From the NCBI RefSeq assembly GCF_000620105.1, contig NZ_JHVK01000004.1:248001-312000 (forward strand): DNA of 64,000 nucleotides. The letters run 5' to 3'. This document shows, one piece after another, positions 1 to 8,556 of the stretch. The notes under the pieces were generated by a model. The model saw nothing but the letters and a program-made list of their open reading frames with translations. It ran no database searches and was not told the DNA's origin. Positions within the stretch are counted from its first letter, which is position 1. Each line of letters starts with the position of its first letter. Both the position numbers and the translations under genes were made by a program. The stretch is from Microvirgula aerodenitrificans DSM 15089. Its GTDB lineage: Bacteria > Pseudomonadota > Gammaproteobacteria > Burkholderiales > Aquaspirillaceae.

Positions 1-1
1 C

Positions 2-439
2 GCCCGCGCCGGCGAGTCCGGCCGCAGCTTTGCCGTGGTCGCCGATGCAGTCCGCATGCTGGCCGAGCGAACGGCAACCTCGACGCAGGAGATCACCCGG
101 ACCGTGCGCCTGATCCAGCAGGGGGCCAATGAAACCGTGGAGTCGATGCAGGGTGTCGTGTCCCTGCTTGGCCACGGCATGAGCCAGGCGGAACTGGCCA
201 CGGTCGCCATTCAGCGCATCATCGACAGCACGGACGGCACGGTGACCCAGGTGGCGGAAATTTCCGGTTCGATGCGCGAACAGTCGCTGACCAGCACCAG
301 CATTGCCCAGGGGGTCGAACATATCGCCCGGATGACCGAGCAGAGCCATACCAGCGCCACGCATACGGCGGCGTCGGCCGCCTCCCTGCGCGAGGCGGCC
401 GCCGAGATGCAGGACACCCTCCAGGCCTTCCGCGTCTAG
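2..439 (+). CDS. Methyl-accepting chemotaxis protein, C-terminal part (truncated by window edge)
   Basis: Only the last 145 or so residues are present; the gene begins before the window. The first residues (ARAGESGRSFAVVADAVR) match the conserved hairpin tip of the MCP cytoplasmic signalling domain, which binds CheA and CheW. The following stretch is the long antiparallel coiled coil, rich in Ala, Gln, Thr and Glu, that carries methylation sites in this family. The sensor and membrane segments are not visible, so the ligand is unknown. The gene ends at 439 and converges on the degenerate receiver/GGDEF gene with only 7 bases between them. The family call is firm. Confidence 0.93.
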   Translation, partial: ARAGESGRSFAVVADAVRMLAERTATSTQEITRTVRLIQQGANETVESMQGVVSLLGHGMSQAELATVAIQRIIDSTDGTVTQVAEISGSMREQSLTSTSIAQGVEHIARMTEQSHTSATHTAASAASLREAAAEMQDTLQAFRV

Positions 440-446
440 TGTCGCC

Positions 447-1943
447 TCAGACGTCCGTCTCCAGCGTGGTCAGCTGCTCGGCAGCCGGCAGCCGGGGATC
501 TGCCTCGCACAGACGCATGCTGAACGACAGCCGTTCGGCGGCGTCGCCGTCACCGAGCGCCAGCTCGGAGAAGGCCAGCGACAGGCTGTCGAGCAGCGCC
601 TGCGCGGCTTCCAGCCCGGTATCGGGCAGCACCAGCACGAAGGCGTCGCCATCGACACGCCCGATCAGGTCGTTGCGGCGCAGCCGCTTGCGCAGGAAGC
701 GCGCCCAGGTCGCCAGCACCCGGTCGCCGGCGGCATAGCCCCGGCGCCGGTTGAACGACGAGAAGCTGTTCAGGTCGACCAGCGCCAGCACCAGTGGCTG
801 CGCGCTGCGTGCCACGCGCGACAGTTCCTCGTCCAGCCGTTCGCACAGCGCCTGGACCGTCAGCGCCCCGGTCAGCGCGTCGCGCTGGCTCAGTCCGAGC
901 TGCAGCCGGCGGCGGCGGCCGGCACGCTGGACCGCCACCAGCAGTTCATCGGTCGCGACCGGCCGCGCCAGCCAGTATTCGATGCTTTCGTCGGACAGCC
1001 GTCGCTGCGGCTGCAGCGCCTCGCTGGCCAGCATCAGGACCGGCATCGGCGGTACCGGGCAGGTCTGCCGCACCACCCGGGCAAAATCCAGGCCGTCGCA
1101 GTCAGGCAGGATGCGGTTGACCAGCAGCACGTCCGGGTGATTGCGCAACATGCTGTCGTAGCCTTCGGCGCCGGAAGAGGCCAGCAGGACCTCGATGCCG
1201 GCAGCGGTCAGCGCGTCGGCATACCAGTGGACCAGATCGACCTGCGGGTCGATCACCAGGACGCGCAACGGCTGGCTGTCCGCCAGCGGGACCGCCAGCG
1301 CCGTCAGCAGTTCGTCGTGACCGACCGGCCATGGCAGGAACACGCTCGCCCCCAGCCGGACGGCGGCAATGCGGCTGGCAAAGTCCGATTCCGGCGACAG
1401 GACGACGAACGGTATGTGGGCCAGCCGGGTCCGCGCCAGCGCCGAAATCGCCGCATCGTGGCGGCTGTCGGTACGCACCAGCGCCAGCGCGGCCGGCTGA
1501 AAAGTGTCCAGCGCGGCGATCAGCGCATCCGGGTCCGGGTGGACGCTGAGCGTTACGCCATAGCGGGCCAGCGACTGTTCCAGCGCCGCGACGTCATCGC
1601 CGGGCCCGGCCAGCAGCAGGATGCCGCCATGCACCACCGGCAGGCCCGGCGGCGGCGAGGCCAGCTTGCGGCTGGCCTTGAGCCGGGCGAGACGGGCCGC
1701 CAGCGCCTGGGTCAGGTCGGCCGGCGGGTGCCCGGTCTGCCTGGCCTCGCGAACGGCATCGTGCAGTGAATGCGCCAGGGTCTGGGCAGCGGCGACCAGC
1801 TCATCCTCGCCATCGCGCTCGGCCTGGCATTTCAGGTTCAGCGCCAGATAGGCGAGGTGAGCCGCCAGTGGCGTATCCCAGCCACGGCCCAGCAAGGCGA
1901 GGCCCCGCTCGATGTCGGTCAATTCTCGGGACAGGTCTGGCAT
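447..1943 (-). CDS. Degenerate dual-receiver GGDEF-domain protein
   Basis: A 498-residue cytoplasmic protein. Residues 1-100 are helical and unassigned, about 107-212 form a receiver-like fold, 227-339 a second receiver, and 352-494 a GGDEF (diguanylate cyclase-like) domain. Key residues are missing. In the second receiver the phosphoacceptor Asp is Asn276 (VLLVNRILP) and the conserved Lys is Arg (LARP). In the GGDEF domain the signature reads DGDAF (residues 431-435), so the first Gly and the catalytic/metal-binding acidic residue are lost. Cyclic-di-GMP synthesis is therefore unlikely; a binding or scaffold role is inferred. The ATG at 1943 is preferred because GGAG lies six bases upstream; a GTG at 1961 would add six residues. 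The gene is divergent from the RNase gene. Confidence 0.85.
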   Translation of the reverse strand: MPDLSRELTDIERGLALLGRGWDTPLAAHLAYLALNLKCQAERDGEDELVAAAQTLAHSLHDAVREARQTGHPPADLTQALAARLARLKASRKLASPPPGLPVVHGGILLLAGPGDDVAALEQSLARYGVTLSVHPDPDALIAALDTFQPAALALVRTDSRHDAAISALARTRLAHIPFVVLSPESDFASRIAAVRLGASVFLPWPVGHDELLTALAVPLADSQPLRVLVIDPQVDLVHWYADALTAAGIEVLLASSGAEGYDSMLRNHPDVLLVNRILPDCDGLDFARVVRQTCPVPPMPVLMLASEALQPQRRLSDESIEYWLARPVATDELLVAVQRAGRRRRLQLGLSQRDALTGALTVQALCERLDEELSRVARSAQPLVLALVDLNSFSSFNRRRGYAAGDRVLATWARFLRKRLRRNDLIGRVDGDAFVLVLPDTGLEAAQALLDSLSLAFSELALGDGDAAERLSFSMRLCEADPRLPAAEQLTTLETDV

Positions 1944-2014
1944 GCAGGGCTCCGGGCGCACAGTCAGGCGCCGCTGTTATAATCGCCGCCTTTTTCAGCA
2001 ATGCGGTCAAGGCG

Positions 2015-3877
2015 ATGGCGACCAACGTATTTTACGAGGAAGACGGCGGATTCAAAGTGGGCGCCGTCCTGACCGACAACGATACCAGCCTCCAGGTGGA
2101 GGCCCCTCACGGCAAGCGATCCAAAATCAAATCGGCAGCGATCCTGCTGCGCTTTAGCTCGGCCCTGGCCGATTTCCTGCCTGCAGCCGAGCAGCAGGCG
2201 GCGGAAATCGACATCGACTTCCTGTGGGAGTGCTGCGGCGACGCGGAGTTCGATGCGGCAACGCTGGCAGAAGATTATTTCGGCCACAAGCCGTCAGCAC
2301 TGGAAAGTGCGGCGATTGCCCTGCGCGTGCATGGCGCCCCGATGTATTTCTACAAGAAGGGCAAGGGCCGCTACAAGGCCGCCCCGCACGAGGCGCTGCA
2401 GGCTGCGCTGGCCGGCATCGAGAAGAAAAAGCGCCAGCAGCAGCAGATTGACGGCTGGGTCGACGCCTGCCGCGCCGGCCAGCTGCCGGAAGAGTGGAAG
2501 CCGCACCTGATGTCGCTGCTGTGGCGTCCGGACAAGAACACGCTGGAATGGAAGGGGCTGGAAGCCGCCAGCAAGGCACTGCAGGTGTCGCCGCTGAAGC
2601 TGGTGGCCGAGCGCGGCGGCATTTCGTCGGTGCCCGACTATCTGCTGGCCGGTTTCATCATGGAGCACTTCCCGCGCGGACGCGGCTTCCCGGTGTTCGA
2701 GGCGGTCGAGATGCCGGCCGGCCTGCCCGACGCCGGTGTCGAAGCGTTCTCGATCGACGATTCCGCTACCACCGAGATCGACGATGCGCTGTCGCTGACC
2801 CGCCTCGACAACGGCAACTGGCGCATCGGCGTCCATATCGCCGCGCCGACGCTTGGCGTCGGTCCGGATTCGGACGTGGAAAAGCTGGTATTCCAGCGCC
2901 TGTCGACGGTGTATTTCCCCGGCGAGAAGATCACCATGCTGCCTGATTCGCTGGTCCAGCAGTTCACGCTGGCCGAAGGCCGGCACTGCCCGGCGGTCAG
3001 CGTGTACTTCGAGGTGGCGCCGGACGACTATCGCATCCTCGGCCACGAAAGCCGGGTCGACAGCGTGAAAATCACCGCCAACCTGCGCCACGACTGGCTG
3101 GAAACGGTATTCAACGAAGACACGCTGGCCCACGATCCGGGCCGCGACTATCCATACAAGCACGAGTTGCGCGTGCTGTGGGAATTCGCCAACGCGCTGG
3201 AAGTCGGCCGCGGCAAGGCCGACAGCAACCAGCAGCAGCGTCTCGACTACAACTTCGCCATCGTCGATGGCAAGGTGGTGCTGACGCCGCGCCGCCGCGG
3301 CGCGCCGATGGACAAGCTGGTGTCCGAGCTGATGATCCTGGCCAACGCCACCTGGGGCGGCGACCTGGCCGCCGCCGGCATCCCGGCCATGTACCGGGCA
3401 CAGACGGCCGGCAAGGTACGCATGACCACCGCCGCCGAACCGCACGTCGGCCTCGGCGTGCCGCAGTACGCGTGGTCGACCTCGCCGCTGCGCCGCGCGG
3501 CCGACTTCGTCAACCAGCAGCAGATCGTGGCCATGGTTCGCGGCGAGACCCCGCGCTACAAGCGCGGCGACCCCGACCTGTTCGCCCGGCTGCGCGATTT
3601 CGACGTCGCCTACAACGCCTATGGCGATTTCCAGTACCAGATGGAGCGCTTCTGGTGCCTGCGCTGGTTCAGTCAGGAAAACGTGAGCGACATCACCGCG
3701 CAGTGGATCAAGGACGACCTGGTCCGCCTCGACGGCCTGCCGATGGCCACGCGCGTGGCCGGTCTGCCGGAAATGGCCGCCGGCGAGCGGGTGCGGCTGC
3801 AGGTGGCACGCATCGACGAGCTGGCGCTGGAAATCGAATTCCGCGTGCTCGGCAAGGTCACGCCGGAAAGCGCCTGA
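2015..3877 (+). CDS. RNase II-family 3'-5' exoribonuclease (RNB domain)
   Basis: A 620-residue protein close in length to RNase II (about 640). The central RNB domain has the catalytic signature SIDDSATTEIDDAL; by alignment with E. coli RNase II, Asp248, Asp256 and Asp257 keep three metal-ligand aspartates, while the fourth position is Glu254. A later SPLRRAADF segment corresponds to the SPIRR motif. Expected role: processive degradation of single-stranded RNA to short oligonucleotides. The reading frame is open further upstream, but the start MATNVFYEED at 2015 is chosen because upstream codons run into the divergent gene and a TATAAT box (1978-1983) lies just before it. The short tail after RNB is a poor S1-like segment. 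RNase II versus RNase R subtype is not certain. Confidence 0.88.
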   Translation: MATNVFYEEDGGFKVGAVLTDNDTSLQVEAPHGKRSKIKSAAILLRFSSALADFLPAAEQQAAEIDIDFLWECCGDAEFDAATLAEDYFGHKPSALESAAIALRVHGAPMYFYKKGKGRYKAAPHEALQAALAGIEKKKRQQQQIDGWVDACRAGQLPEEWKPHLMSLLWRPDKNTLEWKGLEAASKALQVSPLKLVAERGGISSVPDYLLAGFIMEHFPRGRGFPVFEAVEMPAGLPDAGVEAFSIDDSATTEIDDALSLTRLDNGNWRIGVHIAAPTLGVGPDSDVEKLVFQRLSTVYFPGEKITMLPDSLVQQFTLAEGRHCPAVSVYFEVAPDDYRILGHESRVDSVKITANLRHDWLETVFNEDTLAHDPGRDYPYKHELRVLWEFANALEVGRGKADSNQQQRLDYNFAIVDGKVVLTPRRRGAPMDKLVSELMILANATWGGDLAAAGIPAMYRAQTAGKVRMTTAAEPHVGLGVPQYAWSTSPLRRAADFVNQQQIVAMVRGETPRYKRGDPDLFARLRDFDVAYNAYGDFQYQMERFWCLRWFSQENVSDITAQWIKDDLVRLDGLPMATRVAGLPEMAAGERVRLQVARIDELALEIEFRVLGKVTPESA

Positions 3878-4020
3878 CGCCAGTGGTGCCGCCAGGGCCG
3901 GTTCGCCGGCCGTCGGCGGCACCGGCGCGACGCCGCACTACAAAATGGCGTCATTTCCCTTTCCGTTCAGCGGCTTGCCATCGCAAAGCCCGCCGACTGC
4001 CACTAGAATTCCTCCCGATC

Positions 4021-4236
4021 ACAGACGGCAATCACGCCGTCCGTCAGACTGTCCACGAAGAACGGACGAGCGAAGCGAGGTTTCCCCGCGGCGGCGGGGA
4101 CGGAAGAGGCAGGATTCAATCAGGCAGACTGCCGTGCTCACGACAGTTTCTGTCAGTCGGGCGTGCACCGACGCCACTGCAACCGTCTGTGCCAACCTTT
4201 ATCAGCAGTCTGACAGACGGCAATCACGCCGTCCGT
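4021..4236 (+). repeat. Structured dispersed repeat, copy A, bounded by 24-bp direct repeats
   Basis: The 159-bp core at 4056-4214 recurs in inverted orientation at 32410-32568 with four substitutions and no indels. In this copy an exact 24-bp sequence stands at 4021-4044 and again at 4213-4236; each contains the hairpin GACGGC-AATCAC-GCCGTC. The 168 bp between them begins CAGACTG and ends CAGTCTG, a 7-bp terminal inverted repeat. Inside are three hairpins: TCCCCGC/GCGGGGA (4083-4100), GACAG/CTGTC (4142-4154) and GGCGT/ACGCC (4160-4175). It looks like a miniature mobile element or repeated structured RNA. It fills much of the 495-bp gap between the RNase gene and the next gene; the remainder of that gap shows nothing clear. 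Confidence 0.85.
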
Positions 4237-4372
4237 ATGCCATTATTGCAAGTGGTGTCAGGCCCGGCCCGACAGCCTGGCCAGGCGGAGGGTCGCGACA
4301 CCGTTTTCGCCCCCTCGTCCGTCAAGGGGACACGTCCGGACGCCACTGCAGGCGCCCTTACCGGAGAGTCCC

Positions 4373-4762
4373 GTGAAGTTCGACAGCGCGTTCTTTTTCA
4401 CCGGTGCCGCCATTTGCGGCGCCCTGTTTCTCGTCAATGCCGCCTGGATCCTGCTGCCGATCCCGCTGCTGCTGATGTTCACCGCCGTGGCGATCGACGA
4501 CTGCCGTCGCCTGCGTTCGCTCGACACCGATGCCGCCGCCATGCTGCTGGATACCCCGCGCAAACCGATGATGCCGCTCGACGGCTTTCGCGGCCGCGAA
4601 CTGATGTTCTACAGTGCCGGGCAACCGGTGTACCGCCTCCTCAGCGACGGTCAGCAGCTGTGGATCTTCCTCGGCCACCGCGACGAAGTCGACGCGCCCG
4701 ACGTGTCGATCTGCGTGTTTCCCGGCTATCTGTACGGGCAGGCGGCACACAGCGGCACGTGA
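4373..4762 (+). CDS. Small inner-membrane protein of unknown function
   Basis: A 129-residue protein I do not recognise. Residues 7-42 contain two hydrophobic stretches that look like a membrane hairpin, separated by little more than a turn. The rest is a soluble domain with a mixed sheet-like composition (for example LMFYSAGQPVYRLL and QQLWIFLGH). It starts with GTG; the GGAGAG at 4363-4368 supports that start. It stands alone between copy A of the repeat and rlhA. A real gene is likely because codon use resembles its neighbours and it has a good ribosome binding site. Confidence 0.7.
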   Translation: MKFDSAFFFTGAAICGALFLVNAAWILLPIPLLLMFTAVAIDDCRRLRSLDTDAAAMLLDTPRKPMMPLDGFRGRELMFYSAGQPVYRLLSDGQQLWIFLGHRDEVDAPDVSICVFPGYLYGQAAHSGT

Positions 4763-4833
4763 GCGGTCGCGGCGGCGCCCGGTCGATCCGTTATACTGCC
4801 GCCCTTTTCCTACCGACCCCGGACGACCACGTC

Positions 4834-6807
4834 ATGAGCCTGCCCGCCCACCAGCTTGAACTGCTCGCGCCCGCCAGGACCGCCGACATCGGCCGCGAGG
4901 CGATCCTGCACGGCGCGGACGCGGTTTACATCGGCGGCCCGTCGTTCGGCGCGCGCCACAACGCCTGTAACACGGTGAGCGAGATCGCCGGTCTGGCCGA
5001 ATTCGCTCACCGCTACCACGCCCGCATCTTCGTCACCCTGAACACCATCCTGCACGATGCCGAGCTGGAACCGTCGCGCCAGCTGGTCTGGCAGCTGTAC
5101 GAGGCCGGCATCGATGCGCTGATCGTGCAGGACATGGGCCTGCTGGAACTCGACCTGCCACCGCTCCAGCTCCACGCCAGCACCCAGTGCGACATCCGCA
5201 CACCGGAAAAGGCGCGCTTCCTGGCCGATGCCGGTTTTTCCCAGGTGGTGCCGGCGCGCGAGCTGACGCTGGCGCAGATCCGCGCCGTGCGCGATGCGCT
5301 GCCGGCCGACACCACACTCGAATTCTTCATCCACGGCGCATTGTGCGTGGCGTTTTCCGGCCAGTGCTATATCAGCCATGCCGACAACGGCCGCAGCGCC
5401 AACCGGGGTGACTGTTCGCAGGCCTGCCGGCTGCCGTACACGCTGACCGATGCCAGTGGCGGCGTGGTCGCCTTCGACAAGCATCTGCTGTCGATGAAGG
5501 ACAACGACCAGAGCGCCAATCTGGAAGCGCTGATCGACGCCGGCGTGCGCTCGTTCAAGATCGAGGGGCGCTACAAGGAAGCCAACTACGTCAAGAACAT
5601 CACCGCCCACTACCGGCTGCTGCTCGACGAGATCCTCGAACGCCGCCCGGAACTGGCGCGCGCCTCCAGCGGCCGCAGCGAGATCCTGTTCACGCCGGAT
5701 ATCGACAAGTCCTTCCATCGCGGCCATACCGATTATTTCGTCAACGGCCGCCATGACGATATCGGCGCCTTCGATTCGCCGACCTTTATCGGCGTACCGG
5801 TCGGCACGGTAACGCGGCTGGCCCAGGACTGGTTCGAGATCGACGCCACCGAGCCGCTCGCCAACGGCGACGGCCTCAACTACATGAAAAAGCGCGAAGT
5901 GCACGGCATGCAGGCCAATACCGTCGAAATGACCGGTCCTGGCGAGAACGGCACCACGCGCTGGCGGGTGTATCCAAACGAGGGCATGCGCGCGCTGGAC
6001 GGGCTGAAGCCGGGCACGGAAGTCAGCCGCAACCGCGACCATGCCTGGGAGCAGGCGCTGACACGCAAGTCGGCCGAGCGCCGGGTCGGCGTCTGGCTGA
6101 AGCTGGAAGACCAGCCCGACGGGCTGAAACTGACTGCCACCGACGAGGATGGCGGGACGGCATCGGCCGCCATGGCGCTGACGCTGGAACCGGCCCGTGA
6201 CGCCGCGCGGGCGGAAGCCGGGCTGCGCGACAGCCTGGCCAAGCTGGGCAGCACCATGTTCGTCGCCCACGGCGTCGAGCTGGCGCTGGCCTCGGCCTGG
6301 TTCGTGCCGGCCTCGGCCATCAACGCCCTGCGCCGCGACGTGGTCGCCCGGCTGGCCGCCGCGCGCATCGCCAACTGGCCGCGCCCGCCGCGCAAGGCGC
6401 CGCTGGAACCGCCGGTGCCGTATCCGGAGACCTCACTGTCGTATCTGGCCAATGTGTACAACGACAAGGCCCGGGCGTTCTATGCCCGCCACGGCGTCAC
6501 GCTGATCGATGCGGCCTACGAGGCGCACGAGGAGCCGGGCGAGGTCAGCCTGATGATCACCAAGCATTGCCTGCGCTTCAGCTACAACCTGTGCCCGAAG
6601 CAGGCCAAAGGGGTCATCGGCGTCAAGGGCCAGATCCGCGCCGAGCCGATGACGCTGAAGTCCGGCAACGAGACCTATACCCTGACCTTCGACTGCAAGC
6701 CGTGCGAAATGCACGTCATGGGCAAGATAAAGAAACACATTTTCAACGCCCCGCCGCCGTCCAGCGTGCCGGTCCAGCCGCTGACCTTCCACCGCAAGCA
6801 GCCGTAG
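4834..6807 (+). CDS. rlhA: 23S rRNA C2501 hydroxylation protein RlhA (peptidase U32 family)
   Basis: A 657-residue U32-family protein. The N-terminus (LELLAPARTADIGREAILHG, then DAVYIGGPSFGARHN) and the Cys-rich motif around GQCYISHADNGRSANRGDC match RlhA (formerly YdcP), which is needed to hydroxylate C2501 of 23S rRNA. Length fits RlhA (about 667) rather than the shorter TrhP/YegQ (about 450). The C-terminal region has further cysteines (CLRFSYNLCPKQ, CKPCEMH), typical of the long form. The open frame extends far upstream, but the start at 4834 begins the family homology, and a TATACT -10-like box lies at 4792-4797. Convergent with fmt. Confidence 0.92.
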   Translation: MSLPAHQLELLAPARTADIGREAILHGADAVYIGGPSFGARHNACNTVSEIAGLAEFAHRYHARIFVTLNTILHDAELEPSRQLVWQLYEAGIDALIVQDMGLLELDLPPLQLHASTQCDIRTPEKARFLADAGFSQVVPARELTLAQIRAVRDALPADTTLEFFIHGALCVAFSGQCYISHADNGRSANRGDCSQACRLPYTLTDASGGVVAFDKHLLSMKDNDQSANLEALIDAGVRSFKIEGRYKEANYVKNITAHYRLLLDEILERRPELARASSGRSEILFTPDIDKSFHRGHTDYFVNGRHDDIGAFDSPTFIGVPVGTVTRLAQDWFEIDATEPLANGDGLNYMKKREVHGMQANTVEMTGPGENGTTRWRVYPNEGMRALDGLKPGTEVSRNRDHAWEQALTRKSAERRVGVWLKLEDQPDGLKLTATDEDGGTASAAMALTLEPARDAARAEAGLRDSLAKLGSTMFVAHGVELALASAWFVPASAINALRRDVVARLAAARIANWPRPPRKAPLEPPVPYPETSLSYLANVYNDKARAFYARHGVTLIDAAYEAHEEPGEVSLMITKHCLRFSYNLCPKQAKGVIGVKGQIRAEPMTLKSGNETYTLTFDCKPCEMHVMGKIKKHIFNAPPPSSVPVQPLTFHRKQP

Positions 6808-6831
6808 GGTCAGCGGCCCGGGCGACCGCCC

Positions 6832-7761
6832 TTATGCAGGGTCGGTGCCGAGCAACTGGCCGACCAGCCCGTGCCGGCCGGCCGCGAAGGCACTGGCCGC
6901 CAGGCGCCTGCCGCCGGCAGGCTGGACTTCGCTCAGGCGCAGCGCGCCATCACCGCAAGCGACCAGCAGGCCGTCGTGGCCGGCTTCCAGCACCGTGCCA
7001 GGCGCACCGCGCCCGTCGGCCGGGCTCGCCCCCCACACTTTCAGCAGATCGCCGCCCAGCGTGGTCCACGCGCCCGGCACCGGGCAGTAGCCGCGCACGG
7101 CACGGTCGAGTTCCGCCACCGGCCGGGTCCAGTCGAGCCGGGCCTCTTCCTTGTCGAGCTTGGCCGCATAGGTGACGCCCGCTTCCGGCTGCGTGCAGGG
7201 CGGGAAGGCGGCCGGATCGGCCAGCACCTCGACAATGGCGGCCGCGCCCAGCGCCATCAGCCGGTCGTGCAGGCTGGCGGCAGTGTCGGTGGCGCTGATC
7301 GGCGTGCGCACGACATGCCGCATCGGACCGGTGTCCAGCCCGGCTTCCATCTGCATGATGGTGACGCCGGACTCGGCATCGCCGGCCAGCAGCGCGCGCT
7401 GGATCGGCGCGGCGCCACGCCAGCGCGGCAGGATCGACGCATGGATGTTCAGGCAGCCGAGCGGCGGGATGTCCAGTACCGCCTGCGGCAGGATCAGCCC
7501 GTAGGCGGCCACCACCATCACGTCGGCCCCGATGTCGTGCAGCGCTTGCCGGGCGCCGGCATCGCGCAGCGTCTGCGGCTGGCTGACCGGCAGTCCCAGT
7601 TCCAGCGCGCGCGCCTTGACCGCCGACGGCTTGAGCTTCATGCCACGGCCGGCCGGCCGGTCGGGCTGGGTCAGCACCAGGGCGATGTCGTGTCCGGCGG
7701 CATGCAGCGCGGACAGGGCGGCGGCGGCGAAATCCGGCGTGCCGGCGAAGATGAGTTTCAT
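6832..7761 (-). CDS. fmt: Methionyl-tRNA formyltransferase
   Basis: A 309-residue enzyme that formylates initiator Met-tRNA using 10-formyl-tetrahydrofolate. The N-terminus MKLIFAGTPDFAA is the family start. The catalytic block LNIHASILPRWRGAAPIQ carries the Asn and His of the formyltransferase site, and GVTIMQMEAGLDTGPM carries the conserved Asp. The C-terminal OB-fold region is present and the length matches E. coli (315). The start at 7761 is set by this homology; the frame is open upstream into the gap after def. It follows def on the same strand with a 55-base gap, the usual def-fmt operon for N-terminal formylation and deformylation. Confidence 0.97.
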   Translation of the reverse strand: MKLIFAGTPDFAAAALSALHAAGHDIALVLTQPDRPAGRGMKLKPSAVKARALELGLPVSQPQTLRDAGARQALHDIGADVMVVAAYGLILPQAVLDIPPLGCLNIHASILPRWRGAAPIQRALLAGDAESGVTIMQMEAGLDTGPMRHVVRTPISATDTAASLHDRLMALGAAAIVEVLADPAAFPPCTQPEAGVTYAAKLDKEEARLDWTRPVAELDRAVRGYCPVPGAWTTLGGDLLKVWGASPADGRGAPGTVLEAGHDGLLVACGDGALRLSEVQPAGGRRLAASAFAAGRHGLVGQLLGTDPA

Positions 7762-7816
7762 GTGACGATCCGATCTGAAAAAGCGAAATCCGGGCGCCAG
7801 GCCCGGTGCGATCACG

Positions 7817-8320
7817 CTACATGCTCTGGCGTTCGCGCTTCTTGAGCTTGTTCCGGATCCGGTTCTGCTTCAGCGGCGACAGGTACTCGACGAAGACCTT
7901 GCCGTCGAGGTGGTCGATCTCGTGCTGGATGCAGATGGCCAGCAGGCCGTCGGTATCCAGCGTGAACGGCTTGCCGTCGCGGTCCAGCGCCTCGACGATC
8001 ACGTGCTCGGCACGGGTCACCTTGTCGTAGACGCCCGGCACCGACAGGCAGCCTTCCTCGTACACCACCTCGCCATCGCGATGGGTGATGACCGGGTTGA
8101 TGAACACCTGCAGTTCGTCATGGGTGTCGGACAGGTCGATCACCAGCAGGCGTTCGTGCACGTCGACCTGCGTCGCCGCCAGGCCGATGCCGTGCGCGGC
8201 GTACATGGTCTCGCCCATGTCGTCGATCAGGGTGCGGATGCGATCGTCCACCTCGGCCACCGGCCTGGCGATGGTGTGCAGACGGTCGTCCGGGTAATTC
8301 AGGATGTTGAGCAGCGCCAT
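7817..8320 (-). CDS. def: Peptide deformylase
   Basis: A 167-residue iron/zinc hydrolase that removes the formyl group from nascent proteins. All three family motifs are intact: GIGLAATQ (GxGLAAxQ), EEGCLSVPG (metal Cys) and HEIDHLDG (HExxH, two His ligands and the catalytic Glu). It is first in the def-fmt pair. It is transcribed away from dprA across a 236-base gap in which no obvious regulatory site was seen beyond AT-rich promoter-like bases near 8330-8340. Confidence 0.98.
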   Translation of the reverse strand: MALLNILNYPDDRLHTIARPVAEVDDRIRTLIDDMGETMYAAHGIGLAATQVDVHERLLVIDLSDTHDELQVFINPVITHRDGEVVYEEGCLSVPGVYDKVTRAEHVIVEALDRDGKPFTLDTDGLLAICIQHEIDHLDGKVFVEYLSPLKQNRIRNKLKKRERQSM

Positions 8321-8556
8321 AGGGTGATGTTATCTAATACATTGCGTTGTCTGGGGACGGGTCGCCGGAGGCGGCGGGGCCTCGCCGCACCGTGGTCATG
8401 CCCGGTATTCCGGACCGCCTGACCGTCGGCGCCGCCCGTCATTGTCGTTCATCTGCAACATGGTGCTGTCCGTTTCGTCCGGCAAGAGGCTTCCATGCGC
8501 TTTTCCATTATATCGGCTGTGACGACGCCAGACCTTATCGCCGTGGCGATACGGCC

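Noticed and set aside
3945-4376. A 143-codon frame through copy A of the repeat
   Set aside because: The two copies differ mainly at amino-acid-changing positions, and the sequence is Arg/Ser-rich without a domain; treated as non-coding.
3178-4833. Apparent long N-terminal extension of RlhA
   Set aside because: The open frame runs back through the RNase gene, the repeat and the small membrane-protein gene; homology and promoter-like bases put the start at 4834.
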